A stretch of 34,389 nt of DNA from Corallococcus sicarius (GCF_003611735.1 NZ_RAWG01000074.1:1-34389); one strand, 5' to 3'. Shown: positions 7,807 to 16,458, counted from the first letter of the stretch. The notes: generated by a model from the letters alone, not told the origin. Made by a program: numbers and translations.

Positions 7807-9098
7807 CGCTCGGGGTCGCGCCCAGGGCCCGCATCCGCCGCGACACCTGGACCCAGCGGCCGCACCTGCCGTGGGCGCTGGACGTGGCGGCGGGGCTTGG
7901 GCGCGGCGCCTCCACGGTGGACGAGGCCGTGGCCCGCGCGGAGCTGGAGGCGCGCCTGGGCGGCGTGCGGGACGCGCTCCAGCGCTCGCCCTACTACCTG
8001 CGCGTGCTGCACGAGGCGGGGCTGCACCCGGGCGACCTCCAGCGGCTGGAGGACCTGCGACACTTCCCAGCGTTGGATCGCGCGACGCTCGCGCGCCACT
8101 GGGAGGACGTGCCCACGCTGCCCGCCGCGTCCGACGAGTGCGTGGTGGTGAAGAGCTCCGGCACCACCGGCGACCCGGTGAACGTGCTGCGCGACCGGCG
8201 CGACTGCCTGCTCATGTGGGCCGTGCTGCGCTTCTTCACCGAGCGCACCGGCACGGTGCCCCCGCCGCGTCCTCGCGTGGTGCTGCTGGACGCGCTGCCA
8301 GGCGGGTTGGAGTACTCGGTGCGCCTGCCGCTGTTCCACGACGGGGCCCTGCACCGCGTCTCCGTGCTGCGCGACGACGCGGTGGCGCGGTTGCAGCGCG
8401 TGCGGGCCGCCGTCGTCTTCTCCGACCCGGAAGGGCTGCGCTGGCTGCTCGCGCACCCGGAGGTGCCCGCCCCCCGGCTGGTGCTCACCTCCGCGCAGCA
8501 CCTGCCCCCGGCGCTGCGCGACGCGTGGGTGCACGGGCGGGGGGTGCCGGTCCTCAACTACTACGCCACCACGGAGACGGGGCCGCTCGCGTGGGAGTGC
8601 CTGGAGGACGGGGGGCGGGGCCGCTTCCACGTGCTCACCCCGGACGTCTGGCTGGAGCCGGACGGGGACGAGGTGGTGGTGACGCGGCTGCGCCCCAGCG
8701 TGCTCCCGCTCTTGCGCTACCGCCCGGGCGACACCGGCAGCGTCCGGCGGGACGCCTGCGTTTGCGGCTTCCAGGGCTGGACGCTGACAGGCTTTGGCGG
8801 ACGCGGGGCCTGCACCTTCCACACGCCCGGGGGCCGCGCGGTGGATGCGTGGTCACTGGCGTGGGTGTTCAAGCACCATCCACTGCGTGCGTTCCGGCTG
8901 ACGCAGCTGTCCCCGGAGCACTTCACGCTGGAGTTGGCGGGCGCGCCCCCGGACGGTGTCGCCCCCCTGTGCGAGCGGTTGACGGCGGCCCTGCGCAACC
9001 TGGGCTGGGCCGCCCCAGTGGTGGAGGCACGTGAAGGAGAGCTGCCGACGTCCGCCAAGCCGCTCCCCTTTCACAGCAGGCTGCCGCCTCCTGGCTGA
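7803..9098 (+). CDS. PaaK-like adenylate-forming enzyme (AMP-binding), last gene of operon
   Basis: A 431-residue protein starting at a GTG that overlaps the previous stop as GTGA (7803-7806). Motifs of the ANL superfamily, phenylacetate-CoA-ligase/CapK branch: the phosphate loop KSSGTTGDP, the nucleotide-site motif YYATTETGP, and LRYRPGDTG. After these comes a CVCG pair, which in PaaK-type proteins often binds zinc. The C-terminal subdomain is shortened. Members activate carboxylates as acyl-AMP and pass them to CoA or another acceptor. Substrate is unknown, and the link to a MoxR/VWA system is unusual. No acyl-carrier gene is nearby. No terminator is evident in the 94 nt after the stop. Confidence 0.85.
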   Translation: MTLGVAPRARIRRDTWTQRPHLPWALDVAAGLGRGASTVDEAVARAELEARLGGVRDALQRSPYYLRVLHEAGLHPGDLQRLEDLRHFPALDRATLARHWEDVPTLPAASDECVVVKSSGTTGDPVNVLRDRRDCLLMWAVLRFFTERTGTVPPPRPRVVLLDALPGGLEYSVRLPLFHDGALHRVSVLRDDAVARLQRVRAAVVFSDPEGLRWLLAHPEVPAPRLVLTSAQHLPPALRDAWVHGRGVPVLNYYATTETGPLAWECLEDGGRGRFHVLTPDVWLEPDGDEVVVTRLRPSVLPLLRYRPGDTGSVRRDACVCGFQGWTLTGFGGRGACTFHTPGGRAVDAWSLAWVFKHHPLRAFRLTQLSPEHFTLELAGAPPDGVAPLCERLTAALRNLGWAAPVVEAREGELPTSAKPLPFHSRLPPPG

Positions 9099-9192
9099 AC
9101 TCTTCCGCCGCCCGGTCGTTTGCCCTGGACTCCCAGGTGCCGCGTGAAGACCCTTGAAGAGGCGTGACGCAGGAAGGACACGGGACGTGGAC

Positions 9193-10209
9193 ATGGAGAC
9201 GCGAAAGCTGGGCAGCAAGGGCCCCACCGTTTCAGCGCTGGGCCTGGGCTGCATGGGCATGTCTGACTTCTACTCGGGGCGCGACGACGCGGAGTCGGAG
9301 GCCACGCTGCTCCATGCCCTGGAGCGGGGCATCACCTTCTTCGACACCGCGGATGCCTACGGCCCGGGGCGCAACGAGGAGCTGGTGGGCCGGGTGCTGG
9401 GGCCGCACCGCGCGAAGGTCGTGCTCGCCACCAAGTTCGGCCTCGTCCGCGACCCGAACAATCCCCAGGCACGCGGCATCAACGGCAGGCCCGAGTACGT
9501 GAAGCAGGCGTGCGAAGCGAGCCTCCGGCGGCTGGGAATGGAGGTCATCGACCTGTACTACCTGCACCGCCTGGATCCGAAGACGCCCATCGAGGACACC
9601 GTGGGCGCCATGGCGGACCTGGTGAAGGCGGGCAAGGTGCGCTTCCTGGGGCTGTCGGAGGTCAACGCAGAGACGCTGCGCCGCGCGTGCGCCGTGCACC
9701 CCATCACCGCGCTCCAGTCGGAGTACTCGCTGTGGAGCCGCGAGCCCGAGGACGGCGTCCTCCAGGCGTGCCGCGAGCTGGGCGTGGGCTTCGTCCCCTA
9801 CAGCCCGCTGGGTCGCGGCTTCCTCACCGGTCAATTCAAGCGCTTCGAGGACCTGGCCGAGGATGACTACCGCCGCCACTCGCCCCGCTTCCAGGGGGAG
9901 AACTTCCAGCGCAACCTGACGCTGGTGGAGCACATCGAGCGGCTCGCCCGGCGCAAGCAGTGCACGCCCGCGCAGCTCGCACTCGCCTGGGTGCTGTCGC
10001 GCGGACAGGACGTGGTGCCCATCCCCGGCACCAAGCGCCGCACGTACCTGGACGACAACCTGGGGGCCCTGGAGGTGAAGCTCACCGCGCAGGACCTGGC
10101 GGACATCGAAGCCATCGCGCCCGTCGGGGTGGCTTCCGGAGACCGCTACCCTGCCTCCATGCAGGCCCTGACGCAGTCCCACGGCCCGGTGCGCAAGGAA
10201 GCCACCTGA
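9193..10209 (+). CDS. Aldo/keto reductase
   Basis: A 338-residue member of the aldo/keto reductase family, (beta/alpha)8 NADPH-dependent oxidoreductases. Visible: N-terminal [11 protein letters not shown], the catalytic Asp/Tyr in [11 protein letters not shown], the Lys in ATKFG, the His in LYYLHRLDP, and C-terminal VPIPGTKR, which binds the cofactor phosphate. This pattern matches the AKR13/YakC-like branch. ATG 9193 gives the usual METRKLG start; a GTG at 9187 is an alternative, being better spaced (8 nt) from AGGAAGGA at 9171-9178. It stands alone and is followed after 32 nt by the histidine kinase. Physiological substrate unknown. Confidence 0.92.
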   Translation: METRKLGSKGPTVSALGLGCMGMSDFYSGRDDAESEATLLHALERGITFFDTADAYGPGRNEELVGRVLGPHRAKVVLATKFGLVRDPNNPQARGINGRPEYVKQACEASLRRLGMEVIDLYYLHRLDPKTPIEDTVGAMADLVKAGKVRFLGLSEVNAETLRRACAVHPITALQSEYSLWSREPEDGVLQACRELGVGFVPYSPLGRGFLTGQFKRFEDLAEDDYRRHSPRFQGENFQRNLTLVEHIERLARRKQCTPAQLALAWVLSRGQDVVPIPGTKRRTYLDDNLGALEVKLTAQDLADIEAIAPVGVASGDRYPASMQALTQSHGPVRKEAT

Positions 10210-10224
10210 AGGGCCCCTCACGGC

Positions 10225-10230
10225 TAGGCT
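10225..10230 (+). promoter_or_regulatory. TAGGCT -10-like box before the histidine kinase
   Basis: TAGGCT ends 11 nt before ATG 10242, in the 32-nt gap after the aldo/keto reductase. No Shine-Dalgarno follows. It suggests that the kinase has its own near-leaderless promoter. The -35 region is not recognisable. Confidence 0.35.
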
Positions 10231-10241
10231 TCAATGTGTCC

Positions 10242-12422
10242 ATGACCGCCCCTTCACCGTCCGCATCCCGGGGCGCCCGGGCTCCCCGCACGGCCTCGCT
10301 CTCCTCGGCTCCCGACAGGGCCTCGGAGGCGTTCGCGCCGGACGGGGGCTCCGTGCTGCTGCGCTATGGGCTGGCGGTGGTGGGCGTGGTGCTGGCCTTC
10401 CTCCTCCAGCGGGCCCTCTGGCCGCTCGCCGCCGGCACGCCCTTCCTCCCCTTCTTCGCGGCCGTGATGTTCGCCGGCTGGCGCGGAGGTTGGGGACCGG
10501 GGCTCGTGGCCACGGTGCTGTCGATGATCACCGTGGACTACTTCTTCCTGGTGCCCCTCGACGCCTGGTCGCTGACGCCCAGCAGCCTGCTCACGCTGAG
10601 CCTCTTCTTCGGGCTGTGCATGTTCGTGACGGTGCTCAACGCGAACCTGCGCCGGGCCAACGTGGAGCGCGCGGAGCTGCTGGCGCGAGAGCGCACGGCG
10701 CGCGCCGCCGCCGAGTACGAGCGCTCGCGGCTGCATGAAATCTTCATGCACGCGCCCGCGCACCTGGCCATCTTCCGCGGCCCCGAGCACCGCTTCGAGC
10801 TGTCCAACCCCCTCAACACCCAGCTGGTGGGCGACCCGGCCCCGCTGGGCAAGACCGCGCGGGAAGTGGGGCCCAGGGACACGGCCGAGCGCGTGGGGCA
10901 GTTGTTGGATCGCGTCTACACGACGGGGGAGCCCTTCCAGACCAAGGAGCTGCCGCTGCGGGTCCACGAGCCGTCTGGCGCCGAGCGGGAGTACTTCTTC
11001 GACCTCACGTACATGCCCACGCGCGACCCGCTGGGGAAGGTGGACGGCATCGCCGCCTTCGCCTTCGACGTGACGGACCACGTGCGGGCGAGGGCCCGGG
11101 CGGAGCGGCTGACGCGCGAGCTGTCGCACAACGAGGAGCACCTGCGCCTGCTGGCGGGCGCCAGCTCCTTCCTGGCCACGTCGCTGGACTACGAGGCCAC
11201 GCTGCACAACGTGGTGCGCCTCGTCGTCCCCACGCTGGCGGACTGGTGCATCGTCGACATGGCGATGGAGGACGGCACCTTCCTGCGGATGGAGGTGGCG
11301 CACGCGAGGACGGAGTCGGAGGCGCATGCGCAGCAGCTGCGGACACCCGTTCCCGAAGGGCAATGCTACCCAGCGATGGCCGCCGGGACCCTGCTGCTCA
11401 AGGGCCAGCCCTTCTTCGTGGAGGACGTCACCGCCGTGGACCTGGAGCAGGTGACCAATGAGCCGCGGCGGATGGAGCTGCTCCAGGCCATGAAGATGCG
11501 CTCCCTGGCGATGGTGCCCCTGGTGGCCCGCGAGCGCACGCTGGGCATCATCATCTTCGCCACCAGCCACGCATCCGGCCGGAGCTACACGAAAGCGGAC
11601 CTGCCCATCCTCCAGGAGATGGCCAACCGCGCCGCGCTGTCCATGGAGAACGCGCGCCTGTACCGCGAGGCGCGCGAGGCGGTGCGCCTGCGTGACGAGT
11701 TCCTGTCCATCGCGAGCCACGAGATGAAGACGCCGCTCACGCCGCTGAACCTCAAGCTCCAGTCGCTGCGGCGCGAGATGGAGCGCAACCCCGGCCCCGT
11801 GCCGCGCGCGCTGGTGGAGGGCTATCTGGACGTCGGCTCCCGGCAGGTGAAGAAGCTGGCGGAGCTGGTGAACGACCTCCTGGACGTGTCGCGCATCGCG
11901 GCCGGGCGGTTGGCCCTGGAGCCCGCACAGGTGGACCTGGCGGAGCTGGTGCGCGACGTGGTGGCCTCCTACGAAGGCCCCGCGGCGCGCTCTGGCTCCG
12001 TGCTGCGGCTGGTGGGCACGGACGCCGCGACGCTCGGCTGGTGGGACCGGCCACGGCTGGAGCAGGTGGTGGTGAACCTGGTGGACAACGCCATCAAGTA
12101 TGGCCAGGGGCGCCCCATCGACATCCGGCTGGAGACGCGGGACGGACGCGCGACGCTGACGGTGGGGGACCAGGGCATCGGCATCGCGGCGGACTCGGTG
12201 CCCCGGCTCTTCGGCCGCTTCGAGCGCGCGGTGAGTGACCGGCACTACGGCGGCCTGGGCCTGGGGCTCTACATCACCCGCACGCTGGTGGAGGCCATGG
12301 GCGGAACGGTGCGCGTGGAGAGTGTCCTGGGCCAGGGCTCCGTCTTCACCGTGGAGCTGCCGCTGCAAGCGGAAGCGCAGGCCCGTCAGGTTCAGGAAGT
12401 GGCGCGAGCGCGGGGCAGCTGA
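10242..12422 (+). CDS. Orphan sensor histidine kinase: DUF4118-PAS-GAF-HisKA-HATPase
   Basis: A 726-residue membrane-bound hybrid-free histidine kinase. Four hydrophobic helices (about 40-135) resemble the KdpD-type DUF4118 anchor. They are followed by a PAS-like domain (about 165-280), a GAF domain (about 295-465), the dimerisation/phospho-acceptor helix with SHEMKTPLTPLN (His493), and a HATPase_c domain with the N box VVNLVDNAIKYG (Asn612/616), G1 DQGIGI and G2 GGLGLGLYI. It autophosphorylates His493 in response to a signal sensed by PAS/GAF; the ligand is unknown. No response regulator is adjacent, so the partner lies elsewhere. Its last 31 nt overlap the 3' end of the opposite-strand radical SAM gene. 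Confidence 0.92.
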   Translation: MTAPSPSASRGARAPRTASLSSAPDRASEAFAPDGGSVLLRYGLAVVGVVLAFLLQRALWPLAAGTPFLPFFAAVMFAGWRGGWGPGLVATVLSMITVDYFFLVPLDAWSLTPSSLLTLSLFFGLCMFVTVLNANLRRANVERAELLARERTARAAAEYERSRLHEIFMHAPAHLAIFRGPEHRFELSNPLNTQLVGDPAPLGKTAREVGPRDTAERVGQLLDRVYTTGEPFQTKELPLRVHEPSGAEREYFFDLTYMPTRDPLGKVDGIAAFAFDVTDHVRARARAERLTRELSHNEEHLRLLAGASSFLATSLDYEATLHNVVRLVVPTLADWCIVDMAMEDGTFLRMEVAHARTESEAHAQQLRTPVPEGQCYPAMAAGTLLLKGQPFFVEDVTAVDLEQVTNEPRRMELLQAMKMRSLAMVPLVARERTLGIIIFATSHASGRSYTKADLPILQEMANRAALSMENARLYREAREAVRLRDEFLSIASHEMKTPLTPLNLKLQSLRREMERNPGPVPRALVEGYLDVGSRQVKKLAELVNDLLDVSRIAAGRLALEPAQVDLAELVRDVVASYEGPAARSGSVLRLVGTDAATLGWWDRPRLEQVVVNLVDNAIKYGQGRPIDIRLETRDGRATLTVGDQGIGIAADSVPRLFGRFERAVSDRHYGGLGLGLYITRTLVEAMGGTVRVESVLGQGSVFTVELPLQAEAQARQVQEVARARGS

Positions 12423-13186
12423 GCGTGGGGTTCCCACGGGCCGCTGGAGCCCAGACAGTGGCGGCAGGTGGCCAGCGGGGTGTCGCGCTCGAGGTAGCCG
12501 AGCAGGCGTGAGAGCAGGTCGGGGCTGTCGAGCGGGAGGCCATCGGCTTCGGCGAGCGCGGGCAGGTGGGGGTGCTCGGCGGCGAGGACGGTGGCGACGT
12601 GGGGCGGGCGGGTGCAGGTGAAGAAGCGGCCCCGGTAGACGAGGTGGCAGCGCTGCTTGAGCCAGCACTTCGCGAAGACGTCCTGCACGTCGGCGTCGGA
12701 GGTGAGGGGCGCGTCCGGGGTGATGCGCTGGAAGGCGTCGATGTGTTTCACGGTGAGGTGGACACCGTGTCGTTCACAGCGTTCGGTGATGCGGGTGATG
12801 GAGCGCTCGGGCAGGGGCGCGGAGGTGTAGACGGACAGGGTCATCCGGTCGAGCCGCTCATAGACGGCGTCGGGAGCGCTCTGGGCGAGGAAGCCGTTGG
12901 TGGTGATGGACACCTGTTCGGAGATGCCGGACGCGCGCACGGTGTCGAGCACGGCGGGAAGGTCCGGGTGGAGGAAGGGCTCGCCGCCGGTGAGCTTGAA
13001 GATGTTGGGCTTGAGCACGCGCGCGAGCTTGCGCAGGTCCTCGCCCAGCGCCGCCGGGGCCACGGCCCACGCGGGGAGGTGCGGCGATAGAGGACAGCAC
13101 TGCACGCAGCGCAGGTTGCAATGCGTGGTGACGTGCGCCTCCAGGGACCAGGTGAGGACGCGGCTGTCGTGAAGCTCGTAGCGCAC
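12392..13186 (-). CDS. Radical SAM protein with additional C-terminal cysteines
   Basis: A 264-residue radical SAM enzyme starting at GTG 13186 (N-terminus VRYELHDSRV). The CxxxCxxC motif is CNLRCVQC (Cys23, Cys27, Cys30) with an extra Cys31. It binds a 4Fe-4S cluster that cleaves SAM to start radical chemistry. GGEPF, typical of SAM binding, follows. The C-terminal third has further cysteines (CWLKQRC, FTCTRP, CRHCLG) in a SPASM/twitch-like layout that probably holds an auxiliary cluster. Such enzymes often modify peptides or sugars, but no precursor peptide is seen nearby. It lies 10 nt downstream of the NERD-helicase gene on the same strand, yet has its own TAGAAT box. Substrate unknown. 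Confidence 0.85.
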   Translation of the reverse strand: MRYELHDSRVLTWSLEAHVTTHCNLRCVQCCPLSPHLPAWAVAPAALGEDLRKLARVLKPNIFKLTGGEPFLHPDLPAVLDTVRASGISEQVSITTNGFLAQSAPDAVYERLDRMTLSVYTSAPLPERSITRITERCERHGVHLTVKHIDAFQRITPDAPLTSDADVQDVFAKCWLKQRCHLVYRGRFFTCTRPPHVATVLAAEHPHLPALAEADGLPLDSPDLLSRLLGYLERDTPLATCRHCLGSSGPWEPHAQLPRARATS

Positions 13187-13193
13187 GGGGTGG

Positions 13194-13199
13194 ATTCTA
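13194..13199 (-). promoter_or_regulatory. TAGAAT -10-like box before the radical SAM gene
   Basis: TAGAAT on the minus strand ends 7 nt before GTG 13186 and overlaps the stop codon region of the upstream helicase gene. It is the closest match to the sigma-70 -10 consensus among the TAGNNT sites. No Shine-Dalgarno precedes the GTG. Confidence 0.4.
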
Positions 13200-14984
13200 G
13201 CTCGCGGTGAGGACGAGTTGGTCCATGGCACGGGTCATCGCCACGTAGAGCAGCCGAGCTTCCTCCTTGGCGTCGGGCCGTTCCGGAGAAGGTCGCTTGA
13301 GGCGGGGAATCGCGACGACGGGGAACTCCAGCCCCTTGCTGGAGTGGAACGTCAGCACCTTCACGGTGGCCTCGCTTGAACTGAAAGCGGACTGGCCGGA
13401 GCCCTTGCCGACCCACTGAAGGGGAATGCCCATCTGGTTCAGGTGATGCACGGCGAGCCGGCCGATATCGGAGCTGCGATAGAGCAGGGCCATCTCGTTC
13501 CAGCCGCGACCTTCCGCGTGCAGTTGCTGGAAGCGACCCGCGATGTAGCGCAACTCTTCCTGCAGGCTGGGCAGGGAGATGATCTGGGGAGCGGGACCAC
13601 GACGACCGGCGGACTGGGGCAGGACGAGTGGAACGCCATCCTCGTCCGCGTCGCTGGGAGTCAGCACCTCCTGAGCGAAGGCGGCGGCGAACTGGAGGAT
13701 GTCCGCGGTGTTGCGGTAGTTCAGCCGCAGGATGGTGGTGCGTCCCTGGGCCTGGATGCCCACACTCCGGAAGCTGAACTTCTTGTGTGGGTAGATGGCC
13801 TGGGCGTCGTCATAGAGCAGCAGGAGCGCATTGGTCGCCGGGTCCACCATCTGCGAGACGAGCTTGAACCACTCAGGCTGGAAGTCGTGCCCTTCGTCGA
13901 TGAGGACCGCACCGTACTGCTCGCGGGGAATGAGGCCGCGATCCACGGCGGCGATGACCCGCTGGACGAGTTGCTCGGCATATTCACCGGGCGGCAGCCC
14001 CTGGGGTGGGAGCCCTGCGTGGTAGTGGCGGAGCTGGGCATGGCACCAGGAGTGGAAGGTCTGGATGACCACCTGCTGCGAAAGTCCGCGAGCCCGCAGC
14101 ATCTGCTCCAGCCATCCATAGAGCGGCTTGCCGAAACAGAGGACGAGGATGGGGCGATGGAGCATCCTGGCCAGCTGCAGGCAGCGGTAGCCCAGGATCA
14201 TCGTCTTGCCGGAGCCGGCGACTCCGTGGATGACGCGGTGGCCTTCACCCAGGCTGCGCGCCAGTTGCTCCTGCTGGAGGTCCATGATGCGGATGAGGTC
14301 CGGGATCGACAGCTCCAGCTCCGCTTGGACCGGCACGGAGCGGCTGAGCGGCGCGCTGCCAATCCGCAGCTCCGGGAAGATGTGCCAACGGATCCGGTCC
14401 AACTGCGGAAGGGATACGGGCTGGGTGGGGACCCAGGGGAACATCTCCCAGAGGCGCTTCTGGAATTGCTCAGGGTCGACGTCCTCCGCCATCTCGTCCC
14501 GGCAGATGACCCGGTGGCGTGGCAGCACAGCTTCGAGGCCCCCCGCATCGAACTGCTTGCGGGTGATGTTTGAAAGCACGACCCCATGGCTCCAGGGCAG
14601 CACCAGCCGGCCCCGGTACGGACCGCCGGGACACACCAGCATCGGGTCGCGTTGGAGCAGCGTCGCGATCTCCTGGGCGTAGGTACGCGACTGTTCGAAG
14701 GGGTTGGCTACGTCCTTGAGGCCCGTTTCCGTCAGCAGGACGGCGTGCGTCTTGTCGAGGCTTCGAAGCGTGTCGTACTTCCAGTCCTTCACCTCGAGGA
14801 CCAGGAGCCCCCGGCGCGGATGCAGGATGAGGAAGTCCGGGTGATGGCCTGTCCCCCCGATGGGGACGTCGTACCAGAGGAGGTAGTCGTCCTCGAGCTT
14901 CTCTTCCAGCCTGCGGGCGAACCGCTTCTCACCGGCCTGCATCCGGCCGAGGCACTGGCTCAGGGAGGGGATCAGCGTCGCCAC
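13197..14984 (-). CDS. NERD-domain superfamily 1 (UvrD-like) helicase
   Basis: A 595-residue protein. The N-terminal ~125 residues match a NERD nuclease-related domain: HHPDFLILHPRRGLLVLEVKDW carries the Asp and the E-x-K typical of PD-(D/E)XK-like folds. Then follows an SF1 helicase core: Walker A GVAGSGKTM (Lys260), Walker B IDEGHD, motif IV-like ILRLNYRNT, motif V FHSSKGLEF and motif VI LLYVAMTRA. It probably unwinds and perhaps cuts DNA, in repair or defence. GTG 14984 is the only plausible start; TTGTCC-18-TAGCCT lies just upstream. It is transcribed divergently from the ATPase/Toprim cassette, 163 nt between starts, which suggests a defence context. Confidence 0.9.
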   Translation of the reverse strand: MATLIPSLSQCLGRMQAGEKRFARRLEEKLEDDYLLWYDVPIGGTGHHPDFLILHPRRGLLVLEVKDWKYDTLRSLDKTHAVLLTETGLKDVANPFEQSRTYAQEIATLLQRDPMLVCPGGPYRGRLVLPWSHGVVLSNITRKQFDAGGLEAVLPRHRVICRDEMAEDVDPEQFQKRLWEMFPWVPTQPVSLPQLDRIRWHIFPELRIGSAPLSRSVPVQAELELSIPDLIRIMDLQQEQLARSLGEGHRVIHGVAGSGKTMILGYRCLQLARMLHRPILVLCFGKPLYGWLEQMLRARGLSQQVVIQTFHSWCHAQLRHYHAGLPPQGLPPGEYAEQLVQRVIAAVDRGLIPREQYGAVLIDEGHDFQPEWFKLVSQMVDPATNALLLLYDDAQAIYPHKKFSFRSVGIQAQGRTTILRLNYRNTADILQFAAAFAQEVLTPSDADEDGVPLVLPQSAGRRGPAPQIISLPSLQEELRYIAGRFQQLHAEGRGWNEMALLYRSSDIGRLAVHHLNQMGIPLQWVGKGSGQSAFSSSEATVKVLTFHSSKGLEFPVVAIPRLKRPSPERPDAKEEARLLYVAMTRAMDQLVLTAS

Positions 14985-14990
14985 GGGTGG

Positions 14991-15020
14991 AGGCTACCCG
15001 TCATGGGGAACTAGGGACAA
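14991..15020 (-). promoter_or_regulatory. Promoter of NERD-helicase: TTGTCC-18-TAGCCT
   Basis: On the minus strand TTGTCC (15015-15020) and TAGCCT (14991-14996) are separated by 18 bp, and the latter ends 6 nt before GTG 14984. Transcription would start at or next to the start codon. No Shine-Dalgarno is present. Confidence 0.45.
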
Positions 15021-15072
15021 CACCCAGCATCTTGGCCCGGGTATCCATCGACCTGTGCCTTCATGGTCCTGC

Positions 15073-15078
15073 TAGGGT
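15073..15078 (+). promoter_or_regulatory. TAGGGT -10-like box before the ATPase/Toprim cassette
   Basis: TAGGGT ends 10 nt before ATG 15089, the start of a 21-codon leader frame, and 69 nt before the preferred ATPase start. A TCGACC at 15048-15053 is a poor -35 candidate at 19 bp spacing. Confidence 0.35.
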
Positions 15079-15088
15079 GCCTTGGCGC

Positions 15089-15154
15089 ATGAAGTCACTG
15101 GACCCTCAAACCACCAGAACCCAATCCTTTCAATTCCTGGCACGCCCATGGTGA
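15089..15154 (+). CDS. Possible 21-residue leader peptide coupled to the defence ATPase
   Basis: A short frame begins at ATG 15089 and encodes MKSLDPQTTRTQSFQFLARP plus a final Trp. Its TGA (15152-15154) overlaps the ATPase start region as ATGGTGA. The ATPase ATG has no Shine-Dalgarno, so ribosomes ending the leader could restart on it. The leader start sits 10 nt after a TAGGGT box. No known family. Evidence is positional only; it may be chance. Confidence 0.3.
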   Translation: MKSLDPQTTRTQSFQFLARPW

Positions 15155-16458
15155 AGCTCAAGCGACTCAAGATCCTGAAGTTCCGGAGCCTGCGTCCGGG
15201 GACCGAACTGTTTTTCCGCGATTCCTCGAACATCCTCTTGGGGAAGAACGGAACCGGCAAGACGACCCTGCTGAACCTCATCGCATCGCTGCTGAGTTGG
15301 GACTTCTCAGCACTTCCCACTGAGGCATTTTCTATTGAATACGAACTAGCCTCCGTTGATACCCTTCTCGACATTCGACTCGAAAAGCGGGAGCGACCGT
15401 CACCCATCTCAGGGCTGGCAGTGGGCACACACAGCCCCATTCGCGAAGTTCTTGAGGCGGCAAGCACAACTTCCAGTTCAAACCACGACATCCTCTGGCA
15501 AATCTGCGTAAAAAACCCCGATCCCAGCACAGCCTACACCATCAACACCTCTGACCATGAAATAAAAATACAAACACCCAGCGGCGAGATATACGAATAT
15601 CAAAACAAGTTCTCAATTAAAACAAGGGCGCCTTGGGTTTCCACTTTTGTGGCGCTAGGGAAAACAGAGGGCGCCGAACCCATCACAAAAATTCTCGTGT
15701 CATTCCTAAGCGACAGCATTCTACACATGGTGCGCTTTGATGAGTCACTTGAGCGGCTGGCCCAGCTCACAAGTGCACCCAAGCTCTTCTCTGCTACGCG
15801 AGAAGAAGATGGAGAATACGCCTTCCATCCTTCACAGAGCACTCCTCCATCCTTCAGGGAAGCCACAAGCCACACTCTCTCAAGAAATCCAGATGCGGAT
15901 GAGATCAGGATCCAATCAGGAGAGCAGGGGGGTGAGTTTCTTGATCGCCCCAGGCGGCTTTGCGGTTTTCAGTCCGCGCTCTGCCTCATCCAGAGAACAG
16001 CACGCGTCACAGGAGCATCTGAAACCATTGACTTTGGGAATCTCCGATTCGACTTCGTTCTGCGCGACAATTCCGTTATCAACCACCATCACCTCAGCTA
16101 CGGACAAAAGCGGCTTTTTTCATTCTATTACTACCTCGCCTGCAATCCCACGGTTGTCGTTGCAGACGAACTGGTCAATGGGATGCACCACGACTGGATT
16201 GAGGCATGCCTAGACGATCTTGGGGATCGTCAGTCATTCCTGACCAGCCAGAACCCGCTCCTACTTGACTACCTATCGTTTGAATCCGCGTCGGAGGTCC
16301 AGTCCTCATTTGTTCTCTGCCGCAACGATGAGCAAGGAGATCACGATCAACTAACATGGGAGAACATGTCCTCTGACGACGCACAGGGCTTTTTCGATGC
16401 CTATCAAGTTGGCCTCCAGCATGTCAGCGAGATCCTGCGCACCCGGGGGTTGTGGTGA
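15148..16458 (+). CDS. ABC/AAA15-type ATPase of putative two-gene defence cassette
   Basis: A 436-residue ATPase of the SMC/OLD-like group. N-terminus MVKLKRLKILKFRSL is typical of AAA15/AAA21 proteins. Walker A LGKNGTGKTT (Lys38), a signature LSYGQ (316-320), Walker B VVVADELVNG (Asp340, Glu341) and a switch strand FLTSQNP, in which Gln stands where many ABC proteins have His. Such ATPases sense phage proteins or DNA and activate a partnered Toprim nuclease (OLD, Gabija, PARIS). The following overlapping gene encodes a Toprim-like protein, so the pair fits that scheme. ATG 15148 was chosen by family alignment; TTG 15082 would add 22 residues. Base composition is clearly lower in G+C than neighbours (23 G/C of 60 in 15541-15600), suggesting transfer. 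Confidence 0.88.
   Translation: MVKLKRLKILKFRSLRPGTELFFRDSSNILLGKNGTGKTTLLNLIASLLSWDFSALPTEAFSIEYELASVDTLLDIRLEKRERPSPISGLAVGTHSPIREVLEAASTTSSSNHDILWQICVKNPDPSTAYTINTSDHEIKIQTPSGEIYEYQNKFSIKTRAPWVSTFVALGKTEGAEPITKILVSFLSDSILHMVRFDESLERLAQLTSAPKLFSATREEDGEYAFHPSQSTPPSFREATSHTLSRNPDADEIRIQSGEQGGEFLDRPRRLCGFQSALCLIQRTARVTGASETIDFGNLRFDFVLRDNSVINHHHLSYGQKRLFSFYYYLACNPTVVVADELVNGMHHDWIEACLDDLGDRQSFLTSQNPLLLDYLSFESASEVQSSFVLCRNDEQGDHDQLTWENMSSDDAQGFFDAYQVGLQHVSEILRTRGLW

Noticed and set aside
9123-9137. Terminator after the five-gene operon (CCTGG ACTC CCAGG)
   Set aside because: Only a 5-bp stem with no T-run; too weak to call.
10254-12668. A very long open frame antisense to the histidine kinase (about 800 codons)
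   Set aside because: Its composition is that of a GC-rich shadow frame (His/Arg/Gln/Val-rich, no domain), while the sense strand has complete kinase motifs.
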